From assembly GCF_030811555.1 (NCBI RefSeq), contig NZ_JAUSQZ010000001.1, positions 5,267,241 through 5,331,240 on the forward strand: 64,000 nucleotides of DNA. The letters are read 5' to 3'. Each line of letters begins with the position of its first letter. The stretch's first letter is position 1. The DNA comes from Kineosporia succinea. Lineage in GTDB: Bacteria; Actinomycetota; Actinomycetes; Actinomycetales; Kineosporiaceae. Under the pieces are notes generated by a model. That model was not told the DNA's origin, made no database searches, and worked only from the letters and a program-made list of their open reading frames with translations. Shown one piece after another: positions 1 to 7,690 of this stretch. Made by a program: the position numbers and the translations under genes.

Positions 1-385
1 CCAGCAGGTCCAGGGCCTCGTCGCAGCGGGCCCGCACCTCGTCGTCGGTCAGGCCCTGGTTGACCGGGCCGAACGAGACGTCCTCGCGCACCGAGGCCGA
101 GAAGAGCTGGTCGTCCGGGTCCTGGGTGATGAGCTGCAGGCGGTGCCGGTGCTCGCGCAGCCCGGCCCGGGTGTGGCTCAGCTCGTTGCCGCCGATGACG
201 ATCTGCCCTCCGGTGGGTCTCAGGGCCCCGGACAGGCAGCGCAGCAGGGTGCTCTTGCCCGAGCCGTTGGCGCCGAGCACGGCCAGGCGGGAGCCGGTGG
301 CCACCTTCAGGTCGACCTGGTGGAGCACGGGCGGGCCGCCGGTGTAGGCGAAACTCAGGCCGGTGACCTCGATCTCGCCGCTCAC
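1..385 (-). CDS. cbiO: Cobalt ABC transporter ATP-binding protein CbiO (partial, N-terminal part)
   Basis: ATPase of an ECF-type cobalt importer. It hydrolyses ATP on the cytoplasmic face to drive Co2+ uptake through CbiM, CbiN and CbiQ. The visible N-terminal 128 residues hold the Walker A motif (GANGSGKST, about residues 37-45) and a Q-loop region (LQLITQDPDDQLF), which is characteristic of CbiO/EcfA. The GTG start overlaps the cbiQ stop by 4 bp (GTGA), so the genes are translationally coupled. The signature motif, Walker B and the C-terminus lie outside the window. Last visible gene of the cbiMNQO operon. Confidence 0.93.
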   Translation of the reverse strand, partial: MSGEIEVTGLSFAYTGGPPVLHQVDLKVATGSRLAVLGANGSGKSTLLRCLSGALRPTGGQIVIGGNELSHTRAGLREHRHRLQLITQDPDDQLFSASVREDVSFGPVNQGLTDDEVRARCDEALDLL

Positions 386-1128
386 CACGGCAGGGCCAGG
401 GAGATCGCGCTCACGGCGGCGAGCATCGCGAGGGTGGCGGCGACGAAGGTTCTCGACGACGGTCGCTGGTCGGCCAGTGTGCGCATGACTCCCTCGAAAC
501 CCCGGCCGGCCAGCCCGGCCTCGAGCCGCCGCGAGCGGTCGAACGCCCGCGTCAGCGTGGCCGCCGTCAGGGTGGTGGCCGAACGCAGGGTGGCGCGCCG
601 GGTGGTGTAGCCGAGCCGGGCGGTCTGGGCGGCGCGGACCTCGCCGATCGACTCCAGCAGGACGAACAGCAGACGGTAGGTCAGGCCGGCGACGTCGACG
701 ACCGCCTCGGGCACGCCCCGGCGCCGGGCCCAGGCCAGCAGGTCGGTCATCGGGGTGGTGGCGGCCAGCAGCATCACCGAACTGGTGCCCGCAATCGCGT
801 GGGCCAGGGTCTGCGCGGCGTTGCCCAGGCTCTCGTCGGTGACGGTCGGCCCGAAACCGTCCGTGCGCCAGGTGATCGCGATGGTCACGGTGCCGAGCAC
901 GATGAAGGCGGCCGGGCCGCGGGCGGCGCGGCGCAGGAGGTGGGCAGGGGTGCGGCCGGGGCCCAGCATCAGGCCGAGGGCCACGAGCGTGACGAGGAGC
1001 GAGGCCGGCCACGGGGGCAGGACCAGCGCGCTGATCACGAGGCCGAGGCTGAGCAGCACCTTGTCCCCGGGCGAGTGCCGCCGCCAGGGACTTGCCCAGG
1101 CGGCGACATCGAGGGCGGGTGCGCTCAC
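382..1128 (-). CDS. cbiQ: Cobalt ECF transporter transmembrane protein CbiQ
   Basis: Transmembrane (T) component of the cobalt ECF transporter. It couples the CbiO ATPase to the CbiM substrate-binding subunit. The 248-residue protein has several hydrophobic stretches: near 25-60, near 75-90, around the TSSVMLLAATTP segment, and at the C-terminus. It also has the cytoplasmic, arginine-rich coupling region with an A-R-G motif (LAGRGFEGVMR near residue 225) typical of EcfT/CbiQ proteins. The ATG start lies inside the cbiN stop (4-bp overlap) and the 3' end overlaps cbiO. Identification rests on order cbiM-N-Q-O and topology. Confidence 0.93.
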   Translation of the reverse strand: MSAPALDVAAWASPWRRHSPGDKVLLSLGLVISALVLPPWPASLLVTLVALGLMLGPGRTPAHLLRRAARGPAAFIVLGTVTIAITWRTDGFGPTVTDESLGNAAQTLAHAIAGTSSVMLLAATTPMTDLLAWARRRGVPEAVVDVAGLTYRLLFVLLESIGEVRAAQTARLGYTTRRATLRSATTLTAATLTRAFDRSRRLEAGLAGRGFEGVMRTLADQRPSSRTFVAATLAMLAAVSAISLALPW

Positions 1129-1457
1129 GATTCCCGCGGGCGCTGCCGCTTTCCGGACAGGCGGCCCAGCACGAAGCCGAGCGCACCGGCGCCGGCGGCG
1201 GCCTGGAGGGCGAACAGGCCGGACTCGATCTCACCCGACGAGGGTTCGAAGAACGGGGTGAACCAGACGTCGTAGTCGGGGTTGATCTCCTCGACCTTGG
1301 TGGCGGCGGAGGAGTCGCTGCCCGCGTAGGACTCGCCCTCGGCCTGACCGTCGGTGTTCAGGCGCAGGGCCAGGGGAATCGCGAAAATGGCGACCACGAG
1401 AAGGAGCAGGGCCAGATCGATCGCGAGGCGGCGGGGGGTGCGGGTCATGTCAGCCAC
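1125..1457 (-). CDS. cbiN: Cobalt transport accessory protein CbiN
   Basis: Small accessory membrane protein needed for metal insertion into CbiM. The 110 residues give two membrane helices (near 12-31 and 82-102) around an extracytoplasmic loop, the usual CbiN topology. The loop has the family-type acidic and aromatic stretch [19 protein letters not shown], which resembles the conserved W-[FY]-x-P-x-x-x-P-x-S-G-E region. It overlaps cbiM upstream by 8 bp and cbiQ downstream by 4 bp, so all four genes are one transcription unit. Confidence 0.93.
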   Translation of the reverse strand: MADMTRTPRRLAIDLALLLLVVAIFAIPLALRLNTDGQAEGESYAGSDSSAATKVEEINPDYDVWFTPFFEPSSGEIESGLFALQAAAGAGALGFVLGRLSGKRQRPRES

Positions 1458-2154
1458 GCTCCTGAACAGCGGTGGTGGTCGCCTCGCCCGGGAGGGCCTG
1501 CTTCAGTCCCAGGGAACTCAGCTCGTCCGGTGCGATGCGGGCCAGGACGCGGAAGACCAGCACGCCGAGAAGGCCCTCGGCGACGGCCAGGGGGATCTGG
1601 GTCAGGGCGAAGATGCCGAGGAACTCGCCGACGGAGCCGAGGACGCCGCCCGTGGGGTCGGGGTGGGCGAGACCGAGCTGTACCGACGTGACCACGTAGG
1701 TCGACAGGTCGGACAGCGACAGTGCCGCGAAAACGCCCACCGGGAAGGCTAGCCCGAGCCTGAGGCAGGCGCGGTAGGCACCGTAGCCGACCCAGGGGCC
1801 GACCACGGCCATGGAGAACACGTTCGCACCGAGGGTCGTGATGCCGCCGTGGGCCAGCAGCAGGGCCTGGAACAGCAGCACGATGGCGCCGAGCACCGCC
1901 ATCACCGGGGGCCGGAACAGCACCGCACCCAGGCCGGTTCCGGTGGGATGGCTCGAACTGCCGGTCACGGAGGGCAGTTTGATGGCGGAGAGCACGAAGG
2001 TGAAAGCCCCGGCCGCGCCCAGCAACAGCCGGGACTCGGGGCGTTCGCGCACCTCGCGCACCACGCAGCGGGCGCCGTGCACCACGAAGGGGGCGGCCGC
2101 GACCGTCCAGGCGGCGGCGTGGAGCGGGGGCAGATAGCCCTCAGCGATGTGCAC
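1450..2154 (-). CDS. cbiM: Cobalt ECF transporter substrate-binding protein CbiM
   Basis: Substrate-specific (S) membrane component that binds Co2+. The protein (234 residues) starts MHIAEGYLP, the conserved N-terminal metal-binding stretch in which His2 and the free amino terminus coordinate cobalt. Several hydrophobic helices follow, together with the family segment containing [18 protein letters not shown] (about residues 66-83), which carries a conserved metal-site histidine. First gene of the operon; the cobalamin riboswitch lies about 60 bp upstream. Cobalamin should therefore turn off uptake of its own metal. Confidence 0.95.
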   Translation of the reverse strand: MHIAEGYLPPLHAAAWTVAAAPFVVHGARCVVREVRERPESRLLLGAAGAFTFVLSAIKLPSVTGSSSHPTGTGLGAVLFRPPVMAVLGAIVLLFQALLLAHGGITTLGANVFSMAVVGPWVGYGAYRACLRLGLAFPVGVFAALSLSDLSTYVVTSVQLGLAHPDPTGGVLGSVGEFLGIFALTQIPLAVAEGLLGVLVFRVLARIAPDELSSLGLKQALPGEATTTAVQERG

Positions 2155-2217
2155 GGGGCACCTCGCTCGTTGCAGCGTGTGTCATCGGATCTCCTCGGGT
2201 CCTCGCCCTGGATCGCT

Positions 2218-2367
2218 GCGACGGCCGAAGTCTCCTGGCTTCCCGGATCAGCACTCGCCCCGGCCTTCCGGTCCGCGAGTGCGGCCGTGGCACGGCATAG
2301 GGTCTGCTCCCCGGTGACAGTGGCGGGACCGCGCCGGATTCTCACCGGCTTCCTTCACTGCCGTCGC
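2218..2367 (-). promoter_or_regulatory. Cobalamin (AdoCbl) riboswitch in the cbiM leader
   Basis: Read on the minus strand, the leader has the conserved core blocks in order: GAAGCCGGTGAGAATCCGG, GCGGTCCCGCCACTGT, and the B12 box AAGCCAGGAGACTT (at 2226-2241). A closing P1 helix is visible, 2360-2367 pairing perfectly with 2218-2225 (GCGACGGC with GCCGTCGC). It lies directly before cbiM. The family is known to repress cobalamin synthesis and cobalt transport when adenosylcobalamin binds. The mechanism here, probably occlusion of the cbiM ribosome site, is inferred. Confidence 0.93.
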
Positions 2368-2469
2368 GGACGGTATGTGGTTGTGGCGGCGATATGGGGG
2401 ACACGCCGTGCCAGGATCTAACCACGTCCCGATCCGCAGGAGAACAGTCCCCGGCCCTACACTCACTTT

Positions 2470-2486
2470 CTCTACGACACGTAGAA
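2470..2486. promoter_or_regulatory. BlaI-type operator upstream of the repressor gene
   Basis: The inverted repeat TCTAC-N5-GTAGA ends about 28 bp before the repressor GTG start. It is the same element found twice in front of the PepSY gene at 3641-3690; only the outermost left base differs. A repressor-family operator immediately upstream of the repressor gene suggests autoregulation. Seen directly: the repeat. Inferred: which protein binds it. Confidence 0.75.
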
Positions 2487-2514
2487 GTGTGCTGAGGGTT
2501 GGAGGAGGCGTGCG

Positions 2515-2880
2515 GTGGTACGGCGGGATCATCTGGAACGGGCTGTTCTCGAGGCACTCTGGGACTGTCCGGACGGGCTGACCGCGCCCGAGGTGGTCGA
2601 GCTGCTGGCCGACCGGCAGCTGGCCCTGACGACGGTGCACACCGTGCTCGACCGGCTGCGGGCCAAGGACCTGGTGCGCCGTGAGCGGGACGGGCGGGTG
2701 TTCCGGCACCGGGCCGTGCGCAGCCGGGAGGAGCTGACGGCCGAGGCGATGGTGGCGGTGCTGCAGGACAGCGCCGATCACCCCCTGGCGCTGTCGATGT
2801 TCGTGCGGGCGGTGTCGAAGGCCGACGCCGACGCGCTGCGCCGGGCGCTGGGGGCCGAGGAACGGCGCAGGCGCTCGTGA
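2515..2880 (+). CDS. BlaI/MecI/CopY-family transcriptional repressor
   Basis: Winged-helix repressor of 121 residues, the normal size for BlaI/MecI proteins. The N-terminal DNA-binding part (about 1-75) has the family pattern LERAVLEALWDCPDGLTAPEVVELL, then TTVHTVLDRLRAKDLVRRERDGRVFRH. The C-terminal helix (about 80-118) would mediate dimerisation. The GTG start is preceded by GGAGGAGG at ideal distance. It overlaps the M56 protease gene by 4 bp, the classical repressor/sensor-protease pair, in which proteolysis of the repressor releases the operators. The inducing signal (beta-lactam, metal or other) cannot be told from sequence. Confidence 0.92.
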   Translation: MVRRDHLERAVLEALWDCPDGLTAPEVVELLADRQLALTTVHTVLDRLRAKDLVRRERDGRVFRHRAVRSREELTAEAMVAVLQDSADHPLALSMFVRAVSKADADALRRALGAEERRRRS

Positions 2881-3638
2881 GCCTGCTGCTGCCGGCGCTG
2901 GTCGGGGTGCTGCTCACGCTGGTGCCGCGGCCGCTCTCCCGGGCCCGCTGGGCCCAGCGCCGCCCGCGCGAGGCCGCCGTCGTCTGGGTGGTCTACGCGC
3001 TCGTCACGGCTTACCTGCTGCTGCTCGCGCTGGCGCTGGCGGTGGGGTCGCTGTGGCCGGCCGGGCTCTTCCTGCTGTGGATGCTGGTGCGTTTGACCCA
3101 GACCGTGCGGGGGCTGCGCCGTTCGCAGCGGCGGCACCAGGAGGCGCTGGCGCTGGTGGCCGACTACGACCCGCTGCTGCGGGTGCACGTGCTGAACGAC
3201 GACCGGCCGCTGGCCTACTGCCTGCCGAACGGGGCCCGGCCGATGGTCGTGGTCACCCGAGGTGCCCTGGAGCTGGCCGACAGCGCCGAGATGCGGGCGA
3301 TCCTGGCCCACGAGCGTTGTCACGCCCGCAACCGTCATGACCTGCTGGTGACCGGATTCCTGGCCTGGCAGAGGATCTTCCCGTTCGTCCCCTCGTGCCG
3401 GGCGGCGGCGGAGGCGGTGGGGGCGGTGACCGAGGCCTGGGCCGACGACCAGGCGGCCGCCGAGGTCAGTCATGCGGTGACGCTGCGGGCGATCATGCGT
3501 CTGGGGTCGGGAGTGCCGGGCGGGCTGGATCATCTCGGCTGGGAACCCGATCCGGCGACGTTGTCGCGGGTTCGGCGGTTGATGGGGCAGATGGCCGAGG
3601 GACGCCTGAGCCCGGGACCCGCCCTGACCGGGCGGTAA
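2877..3638 (+). CDS. M56-family (BlaR1-like) membrane metallopeptidase
   Basis: Integral membrane zinc protease of 253 residues. Hydrophobic segments lie near 1-18, 33-58 and 62-78, followed by a cytoplasmic domain with the zinc motif HERCH (residues 145-149) and a downstream EAWADD (186-191) that supplies the likely third ligand. It has no extracytoplasmic penicillin-binding sensor domain, unlike staphylococcal BlaR1 (about 600 residues), so it is the short actinobacterial type. Coupled to the repressor gene by a GTGA overlap. Probable role: cleaving the neighbouring repressor on an unknown cue. Confidence 0.9.
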   Translation: MSLLLPALVGVLLTLVPRPLSRARWAQRRPREAAVVWVVYALVTAYLLLLALALAVGSLWPAGLFLLWMLVRLTQTVRGLRRSQRRHQEALALVADYDPLLRVHVLNDDRPLAYCLPNGARPMVVVTRGALELADSAEMRAILAHERCHARNRHDLLVTGFLAWQRIFPFVPSCRAAAEAVGAVTEAWADDQAAAEVSHAVTLRAIMRLGSGVPGGLDHLGWEPDPATLSRVRRLMGQMAEGRLSPGPALTGR

Positions 3639-3640
3639 TT

Positions 3641-3657
3641 TTCTACCGGGAGTAGAA
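3641..3657. promoter_or_regulatory. BlaI-type operator O1 of the PepSY gene
   Basis: Perfect inverted repeat TTCTAC-CGGGA-GTAGAA just after the M56 stop codon and about 85 bp before the PepSY start. Its left half sits where a -35 element would be for the TAGGGT sequence at 3664-3669. Repressor bound here would block polymerase. Confidence 0.8.
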
Positions 3658-3663
3658 GGTGGC

Positions 3664-3669
3664 TAGGGT
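3664..3669 (+). promoter_or_regulatory. Candidate -10 element (TAGGGT) between two operators
   Basis: TAGGGT is a common actinobacterial -10 hexamer. It lies between the operators at 3641-3657 and 3674-3690, about 57 bp before the PepSY ATG. No good -35 is visible apart from the operator O1 region. Assignment is inference from position. Confidence 0.4.
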
Positions 3670-3673
3670 TCGT

Positions 3674-3690
3674 TTCTACGTGACGTAGAA
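3674..3690. promoter_or_regulatory. BlaI-type operator O2 of the PepSY gene
   Basis: Perfect inverted repeat TTCTAC-GTGAC-GTAGAA. Its centre is 33 bp from the centre of O1, about three helical turns, so two dimers would lie on the same DNA face. It would cover the expected transcription start of the PepSY gene. Confidence 0.8.
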
Positions 3691-3725
3691 GCGTTGCCGC
3701 TCTCGACCGTGCTCGAGGAGTTCTC

Positions 3726-5213
3726 ATGACCCTGCCCGCCGACCGCACGCACGACGCGTCGCTGATCCTCCGGGCCGACGAGGTGAGCGTCGCGGCGACC
3801 CGGCCCTGGCGTCCTCTCCTGCTCCGGTTGCACTTCTACGCCGGGGTTTTCGTGGCCCCGTTCCTGGTGGTCGCGGCACTGACCGGGCTGGGCTACGTGT
3901 TCAGCCCGCAGCTCGAGGGTGTCGTCCACGGCGAAGAGCTGCGGGTCGACCCGGGCGGCCGGGTGGCGCTGCCGGTGGCCGAGCAGGTGGCCGCCGCGCG
4001 GGCGGCACATCCGGAGGGAACGGTCGTGCAGATCGTGCCCGGTGACGCGCCGCGTGACACCACGCAGGTGACGTTCGCCGTCGGCGGACTCGAGAACGAC
4101 CGGCAGCACACGGTTTACGTGGATCCGTACACGGCCGGGGTGACAGGTGAGCTCACGACCTGGGCCGGGTACACGCCGGTGCGGTCGTGGCTCGACGACC
4201 TGCACCGCAACCTCCTGCTCGGTGACTGGGGGCGCTGGTACAGCGAGACCGCCGCGAGCTGGCTCTGGGTGATGGTGCTCGGCGGGCTGGTGCTCTGGTG
4301 GCAGCGGTTGCGCCCGCGGCCGGGATTCCTGCGCCGGGCCCTGACCCCGGACCTGGCGGCGCGCAGGGGAGTTCGTCGCACCCGGTCGTGGCACGCGTCG
4401 CTCGGGGTGTGGCTGGCGGTGGGGCTGCTCTTCCTGTCGGTGACCGGTCTGACCTGGTCGCGCTGGGCGGGAGGGCATTTCGGTGATGCCCTGACGGCGC
4501 TCGACAGCCGCACGCCCCAGCTGCCCACGGTCACGCAGCATTCCGAGCACACGGCGCACACGGGTGTGGGCCATGCTCTGGAAGAGGTCGACGCCGTGAT
4601 CGCGGAGGCCGCGGCGGCGGGCCTGGAGAACTCGATCCGCCTGACCCCACCCGCGGGTGCGGGGGAAGGCTGGACCGTGATCGAGAAGGACCGCAGTGTG
4701 CCCGTGCACCTCGACCGGGCCGTGATCGACGGAACCGGAAATACTGTGACCGTGAGCCGTTTCGGGGACTGGCCGCTGCTGGCCCAGCTCACCACGCTGG
4801 GCGTCGCGGCGCACATGGGCCTGCTGTTCGGGCTCGTGAACCAGGTGCTGCTGGCCGGTCTGGCGGTGGGCCTGGTCTGCGTGATCGTCTGGGGCTATCG
4901 CATGTGGTGGCAGCGGCGCCCCACCGGCACCCGTCTCGCGGTCGGCCCGGCGCCGAGATCCGCCGGCTGGAGACCGGTCCCGATCATCGCGGCCCTGGTG
5001 GTGGGCTGGGTCATGCCCACGATCGGGGTCGGCGTGCTGCTCTTCCTGATGGTGGACGTGGTGGTCGTCCGCGTGCGTCGGGAGACCGGGCGCGTACCCG
5101 GCGAAGGTGCGGGCCCGCGTCCCTCATCGGCAGGAGGAACGCGGGCCCGGGTGGTGCGGGGAGTCAGGCCTCGACGAGTGCGGCCTGCTCGCTCTTCGCG
5201 GCCCGGCGCGTGA
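3726..5213 (+). CDS. PepSY-associated transmembrane protein
   Basis: Membrane protein of the PepSY_TM family (495 residues). A hydrophobic helix near 36-55 is followed by a large extracytoplasmic PepSY-type region. Then come LLGDWGRWYSETAASWLWVM and a helix (about 158-190), another helix pair near 225-245, and a second extracytoplasmic part with helices at about 350-390 and 415-440. The family is linked to iron or siderophore handling and to inhibition of secreted peptidases; the exact substrate is not predictable. Two repressor operators flank its promoter. Its arginine-rich C-terminal 35 residues pass through a hairpin and overlap the convergent MFS gene by 50 bp, so the tail may not be conserved. 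Confidence 0.85.
   Translation: MTLPADRTHDASLILRADEVSVAATRPWRPLLLRLHFYAGVFVAPFLVVAALTGLGYVFSPQLEGVVHGEELRVDPGGRVALPVAEQVAAARAAHPEGTVVQIVPGDAPRDTTQVTFAVGGLENDRQHTVYVDPYTAGVTGELTTWAGYTPVRSWLDDLHRNLLLGDWGRWYSETAASWLWVMVLGGLVLWWQRLRPRPGFLRRALTPDLAARRGVRRTRSWHASLGVWLAVGLLFLSVTGLTWSRWAGGHFGDALTALDSRTPQLPTVTQHSEHTAHTGVGHALEEVDAVIAEAAAAGLENSIRLTPPAGAGEGWTVIEKDRSVPVHLDRAVIDGTGNTVTVSRFGDWPLLAQLTTLGVAAHMGLLFGLVNQVLLAGLAVGLVCVIVWGYRMWWQRRPTGTRLAVGPAPRSAGWRPVPIIAALVVGWVMPTIGVGVLLFLMVDVVVVRVRRETGRVPGEGAGPRPSSAGGTRARVVRGVRPRRVRPARSSRPGA
5110..5149. terminator. Hairpin between convergent PepSY and MFS genes
   Basis: An 11-bp perfect stem (CGGGCCCGCGT, 5110-5120, with ACGCGGGCCCG, 5139-5149) and an 18-nt loop. 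It lies just after the MFS stop codon as read on the minus strand, but inside the last 35 codons of the PepSY reading frame. No U-tract is present, as is usual in high-GC actinobacteria. It could serve transcription from both sides. Confidence 0.5.
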
Positions 5214-6414
5214 TCCGGGTGGTGCGGGTGATGCGGGCGCCGGTGAGGGTCGGCCGGGCCGCCAGCATCAGCACGAACGCCAGGGCGGCGAGCGCGGCGC
5301 CGATCCAGTAGACGTCGCGGTACCCGGTGCCGGCCGCGATGCCCAGCACCGGGCCGGCCAGCATCGCACCGACCGGTCCCGCGCTGGTGAACAGGGTGGA
5401 GGCGTGACCGGGACGGCTCGGCACCATGTCCTGCACGTAGGTGATGCCCAGGCCCTGGAGCAGGGCGATGGCCGAGGCGTTGAGCAGCTGGGCCGCCGCG
5501 ATCTGCCAGGTGGCCGTGGAGAACGCCATCACCAGCAGGTAGCCGAGGGTCAGCACCGGACCGGCCAGGATCAGCATGCGTAGCTTGTAACGGGCTGCCA
5601 GCAGGCCGAATCCGAGCATGAGCGGGATCTCGAGACCGGCGCACAGACCGAGGATCAGCCCGGCGTCCCCGAGGCCGGCGTCGAGCTCGCTCTTCAGGAA
5701 CAGGGGCAGTGCCTGCAACGACATGTGCCCGGTGCAGTTCAGCAGTACCAGGGCGGCGAGGGTGAGGCCGATGACGAGGCGGGACTCGTCGCGACCGGCG
5801 ACGGACTCGACCGAATCACTCGTCCCCCCGATGGTGGGCGGCGGGACGGGGGCCCCGGCGGGGAACATCCGGTACGCGACCACGGCGGCGATCAGGTACA
5901 TCGCGGCGGCGAAGCTGTAGACGGCGGTGAAGTCACCGGCGGCCAGCAGCATCGTGGCCAGGAACGGGCCGCCGACCCAGGACAGCGACAGCACGGTGCG
6001 CAGGCTGGTCATCGTCATCACGGCCTGCGGGGAGCCGGCGAGGCTGACCCGGGCGTGGGCGAAGACCTGCGGTACAAGGGCACTGGCGGCGGCCGTCATG
6101 GTGACGGTCAGGCCGAGCAGGAGCCAGTAGTCGCGCAGCCAGGCGGTCAGCAGGGAGCCGACGGCACCGGTGACCGCCGCGCCGATGATCAGGCCGCGGC
6201 GGGAGGGGAGCTTGTCCGACCAGTGGCCCATGGTGAGAGAGACCACGACGGACGAGAGCGGTGCGGCCACCAGGAACGCGGTGACCTGCAGCCCGGAGGC
6301 GTGCACCGCGTCGGTGAGGAAGAGGGTGAGAAAGGGAGCGGCCATTGCTGCGGCAAGACCGACACACAGGAACACAAGCGCCAGGGGCATGTGCTGGCGC
6401 ACACGGTGAAACAC
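5164..6414 (-). CDS. MFS transporter, sugar-efflux (Set) type
   Basis: Major facilitator of 416 residues with about 12 hydrophobic helices. The loop between helices 2 and 3 has the MFS signature-like GHWSDKLPSRRG (about residues 63-74). The N-terminal domain resembles sugar-efflux transporters of the SetA/SetB type, including LTLFLTDAVHASGLQVTAFL. It would export a small sugar or drug by proton antiport at the cytoplasmic membrane. Monocistronic and convergent with the PepSY gene. Substrate uncertain. Confidence 0.82.
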   Translation of the reverse strand: MFHRVRQHMPLALVFLCVGLAAAMAAPFLTLFLTDAVHASGLQVTAFLVAAPLSSVVVSLTMGHWSDKLPSRRGLIIGAAVTGAVGSLLTAWLRDYWLLLGLTVTMTAAASALVPQVFAHARVSLAGSPQAVMTMTSLRTVLSLSWVGGPFLATMLLAAGDFTAVYSFAAAMYLIAAVVAYRMFPAGAPVPPPTIGGTSDSVESVAGRDESRLVIGLTLAALVLLNCTGHMSLQALPLFLKSELDAGLGDAGLILGLCAGLEIPLMLGFGLLAARYKLRMLILAGPVLTLGYLLVMAFSTATWQIAAAQLLNASAIALLQGLGITYVQDMVPSRPGHASTLFTSAGPVGAMLAGPVLGIAAGTGYRDVYWIGAALAALAFVLMLAARPTLTGARITRTTRITRRAAKSEQAALVEA

Positions 6415-6502
6415 GAAGACCTCAAAGACAGACGAGGACGAACAGAGGACGCGGTCAACTGCCGCCCTGCAGTTTCCTGTGTCTCTAACGGCATCCAGGC
6501 CG

Positions 6503-6530
6503 AAAGTGTTACACCGAATCGTGTCACTTT
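6503..6530. promoter_or_regulatory. Imperfect inverted repeat upstream of the MFS gene
   Basis: AAAGTGTTACAC at 6503-6514 and GTGTCACTTT at 6521-6530 are inverted copies, with a 2-nt bulge in the left arm. The site is about 90-115 bp upstream of the MFS start in the 206-bp gap shared with the DUF4235 gene. It could be an operator for either gene. No binding protein can be named. Confidence 0.35.
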
Positions 6531-6620
6531 TAGGAGAAGGGGTCTGCTGCGGTTGCCGATCTCCGGGGCCGGGCCACCGTGGGAGGGCACTGAATGTCCC
6601 TGACCAGCAAGGAGACCCTA

Positions 6621-6898
6621 ATGGCGAACACCTCGGCCCGCATCCTCTACAAGCCCTTCGGCCTGGCCGGGAGCGTCGGTGCCGGTCTGGTGGCCGGTGT
6701 CCTGTTCAAGCAGGTCTGGAAGCACGTGTCCGATGCCGAGGACACGCCCGAGCCAATGACCGCCGCTTCGGCTGGGGCCAGATCCTGCTGGCCGCCACGA
6801 TCCAGGGTGCGATCTTCGCCGGGGTCAAGGCCGCGGTCGATCGTGGCGGTGCGGTGCTGTTCGAGCGGTGGACGGGGGAGTGGCCGGGCGAGGAGTAG
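6621..6898 (+). pseudogene. DUF4235 membrane protein, interrupted by a -1 frameshift
   Basis: DUF4235 proteins are about 90-residue, two-helix actinobacterial membrane proteins of unknown function. The N-terminal half (ARILYKPFGLAGSVGAGLVAGVLFKQVWKHV) is read in the frame of the ATG at 6621, which has AAGGAGA at the right distance. The C-terminal half (FGWGQILLAATIQGAIFAGVKAAVDRGG then TGEWPGEE) is in the -1 frame. The switch lies near 6755-6762 (GAGCCAATGACC). Reading back one base after CCA gives a complete family-like protein of 92 residues. No slippery heptamer is present, so a one-base deletion or a sequencing error is likelier than programmed frameshifting. Confidence 0.8.
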
Positions 6899-6936
6899 GA
6901 GGGGTGCCTCGCCCGGCGCGCTCCGGCTGATGGGGC

Positions 6937-7296
6937 CTACATGAACCCGCGCCCGTAGTACGTGCCGACGTCGTCGCGGTGCGTCGTGTCCGACCAGGTG
7001 CCGCCCTGCTCGAACTTGGGCGAGTCCTTGATCTGGTCCTTGGTCAGGTCGACGTGGATGTCCTTCTTCTCCACGTCGACCGAGCGGATCACCGCGGCGG
7101 GCAGCAGCACCTTCTTGCCGAAGATCCACGGACCGGTGTCGACGACGATGTAGCTGCCGTCGGTCTCGTACGTGGCCTCGTCGACCTTGCCGATGTGGCC
7201 GTCCGTTGCCTGCACGGACAGACCGGCCAGGTCACGGCCGGTGCCGACGCCAGCGTCGGTGCGGTAGTTCCACGGGTCCCAGCTGTTCGTGCTCAT
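6937..7296 (-). CDS. PRC-barrel domain protein
   Basis: Protein of 119 residues with a single PRC-barrel fold (about residues 20-85). Typical strands are visible: LAGLSVQATDGHIGKVDEA, SYIVVDTGPWIFGKKVLLP and AAVIRSVDVEKKDIHVDL. PRC barrels occur in RNA-processing and photosynthetic proteins and as small stress-related proteins in actinobacteria. The aromatic C-terminal tail (TYYGRGFM) is typical of the stress-type homologues. The ATG at 7296 was chosen because AGGAGG lies just upstream; in-frame sequence farther 5' has no such site. Function not established. Confidence 0.85.
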   Translation of the reverse strand: MSTNSWDPWNYRTDAGVGTGRDLAGLSVQATDGHIGKVDEATYETDGSYIVVDTGPWIFGKKVLLPAAVIRSVDVEKKDIHVDLTKDQIKDSPKFEQGGTWSDTTHRDDVGTYYGRGFM

Positions 7297-7690
7297 GGTG
7301 AAAGCCTCCTTGCGGCAGACGTTTTGCGGTGCGCCGACGTCAACTTGTGGTCGACGCCCACGCAACGGGTGTCATCCGGTGGAAACCGGCTTGAAACCTC
7401 CGTGCGACATCCAGTCCACCCCGCCTCAGCAGAAACGCAAGATCAGATGTCCCCTCCTGTCCCGGCCGCAGCCCTGGGTGCCCGGGCGCGGCCCGGGTGA
7501 CCGGGGCGTCCTCAAGCGGCCCCTGTGTGGTTGCCGTGAGCGGTGGCGAAGTGCGACAGGACCGCGCGGGTGTCACCCGATGCCGGGCGGTGAGACAAAT
7601 CGGGTGCGGTGACCGGGACGGTGGCGGGAGAATCCCGGCGGGGCCGGGTCGTGCCGTGGTCAGGCCGGGCCCGTCGGGCGAGACGAGGGG
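7297..7690. other. Intergenic region, 394 bp
   Basis: Divergent spacer between the PRC-barrel gene (minus) and the glyoxalase-fold gene (plus), so it should carry both promoters. No convincing -35/-10 pair was identified. A short G+C hairpin (CCCGGGC, 7481-7487, with GCCCGGG, 7491-7497) is the only structure noticed. Open frames here lack ribosome sites and family features. Confidence 0.5.
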
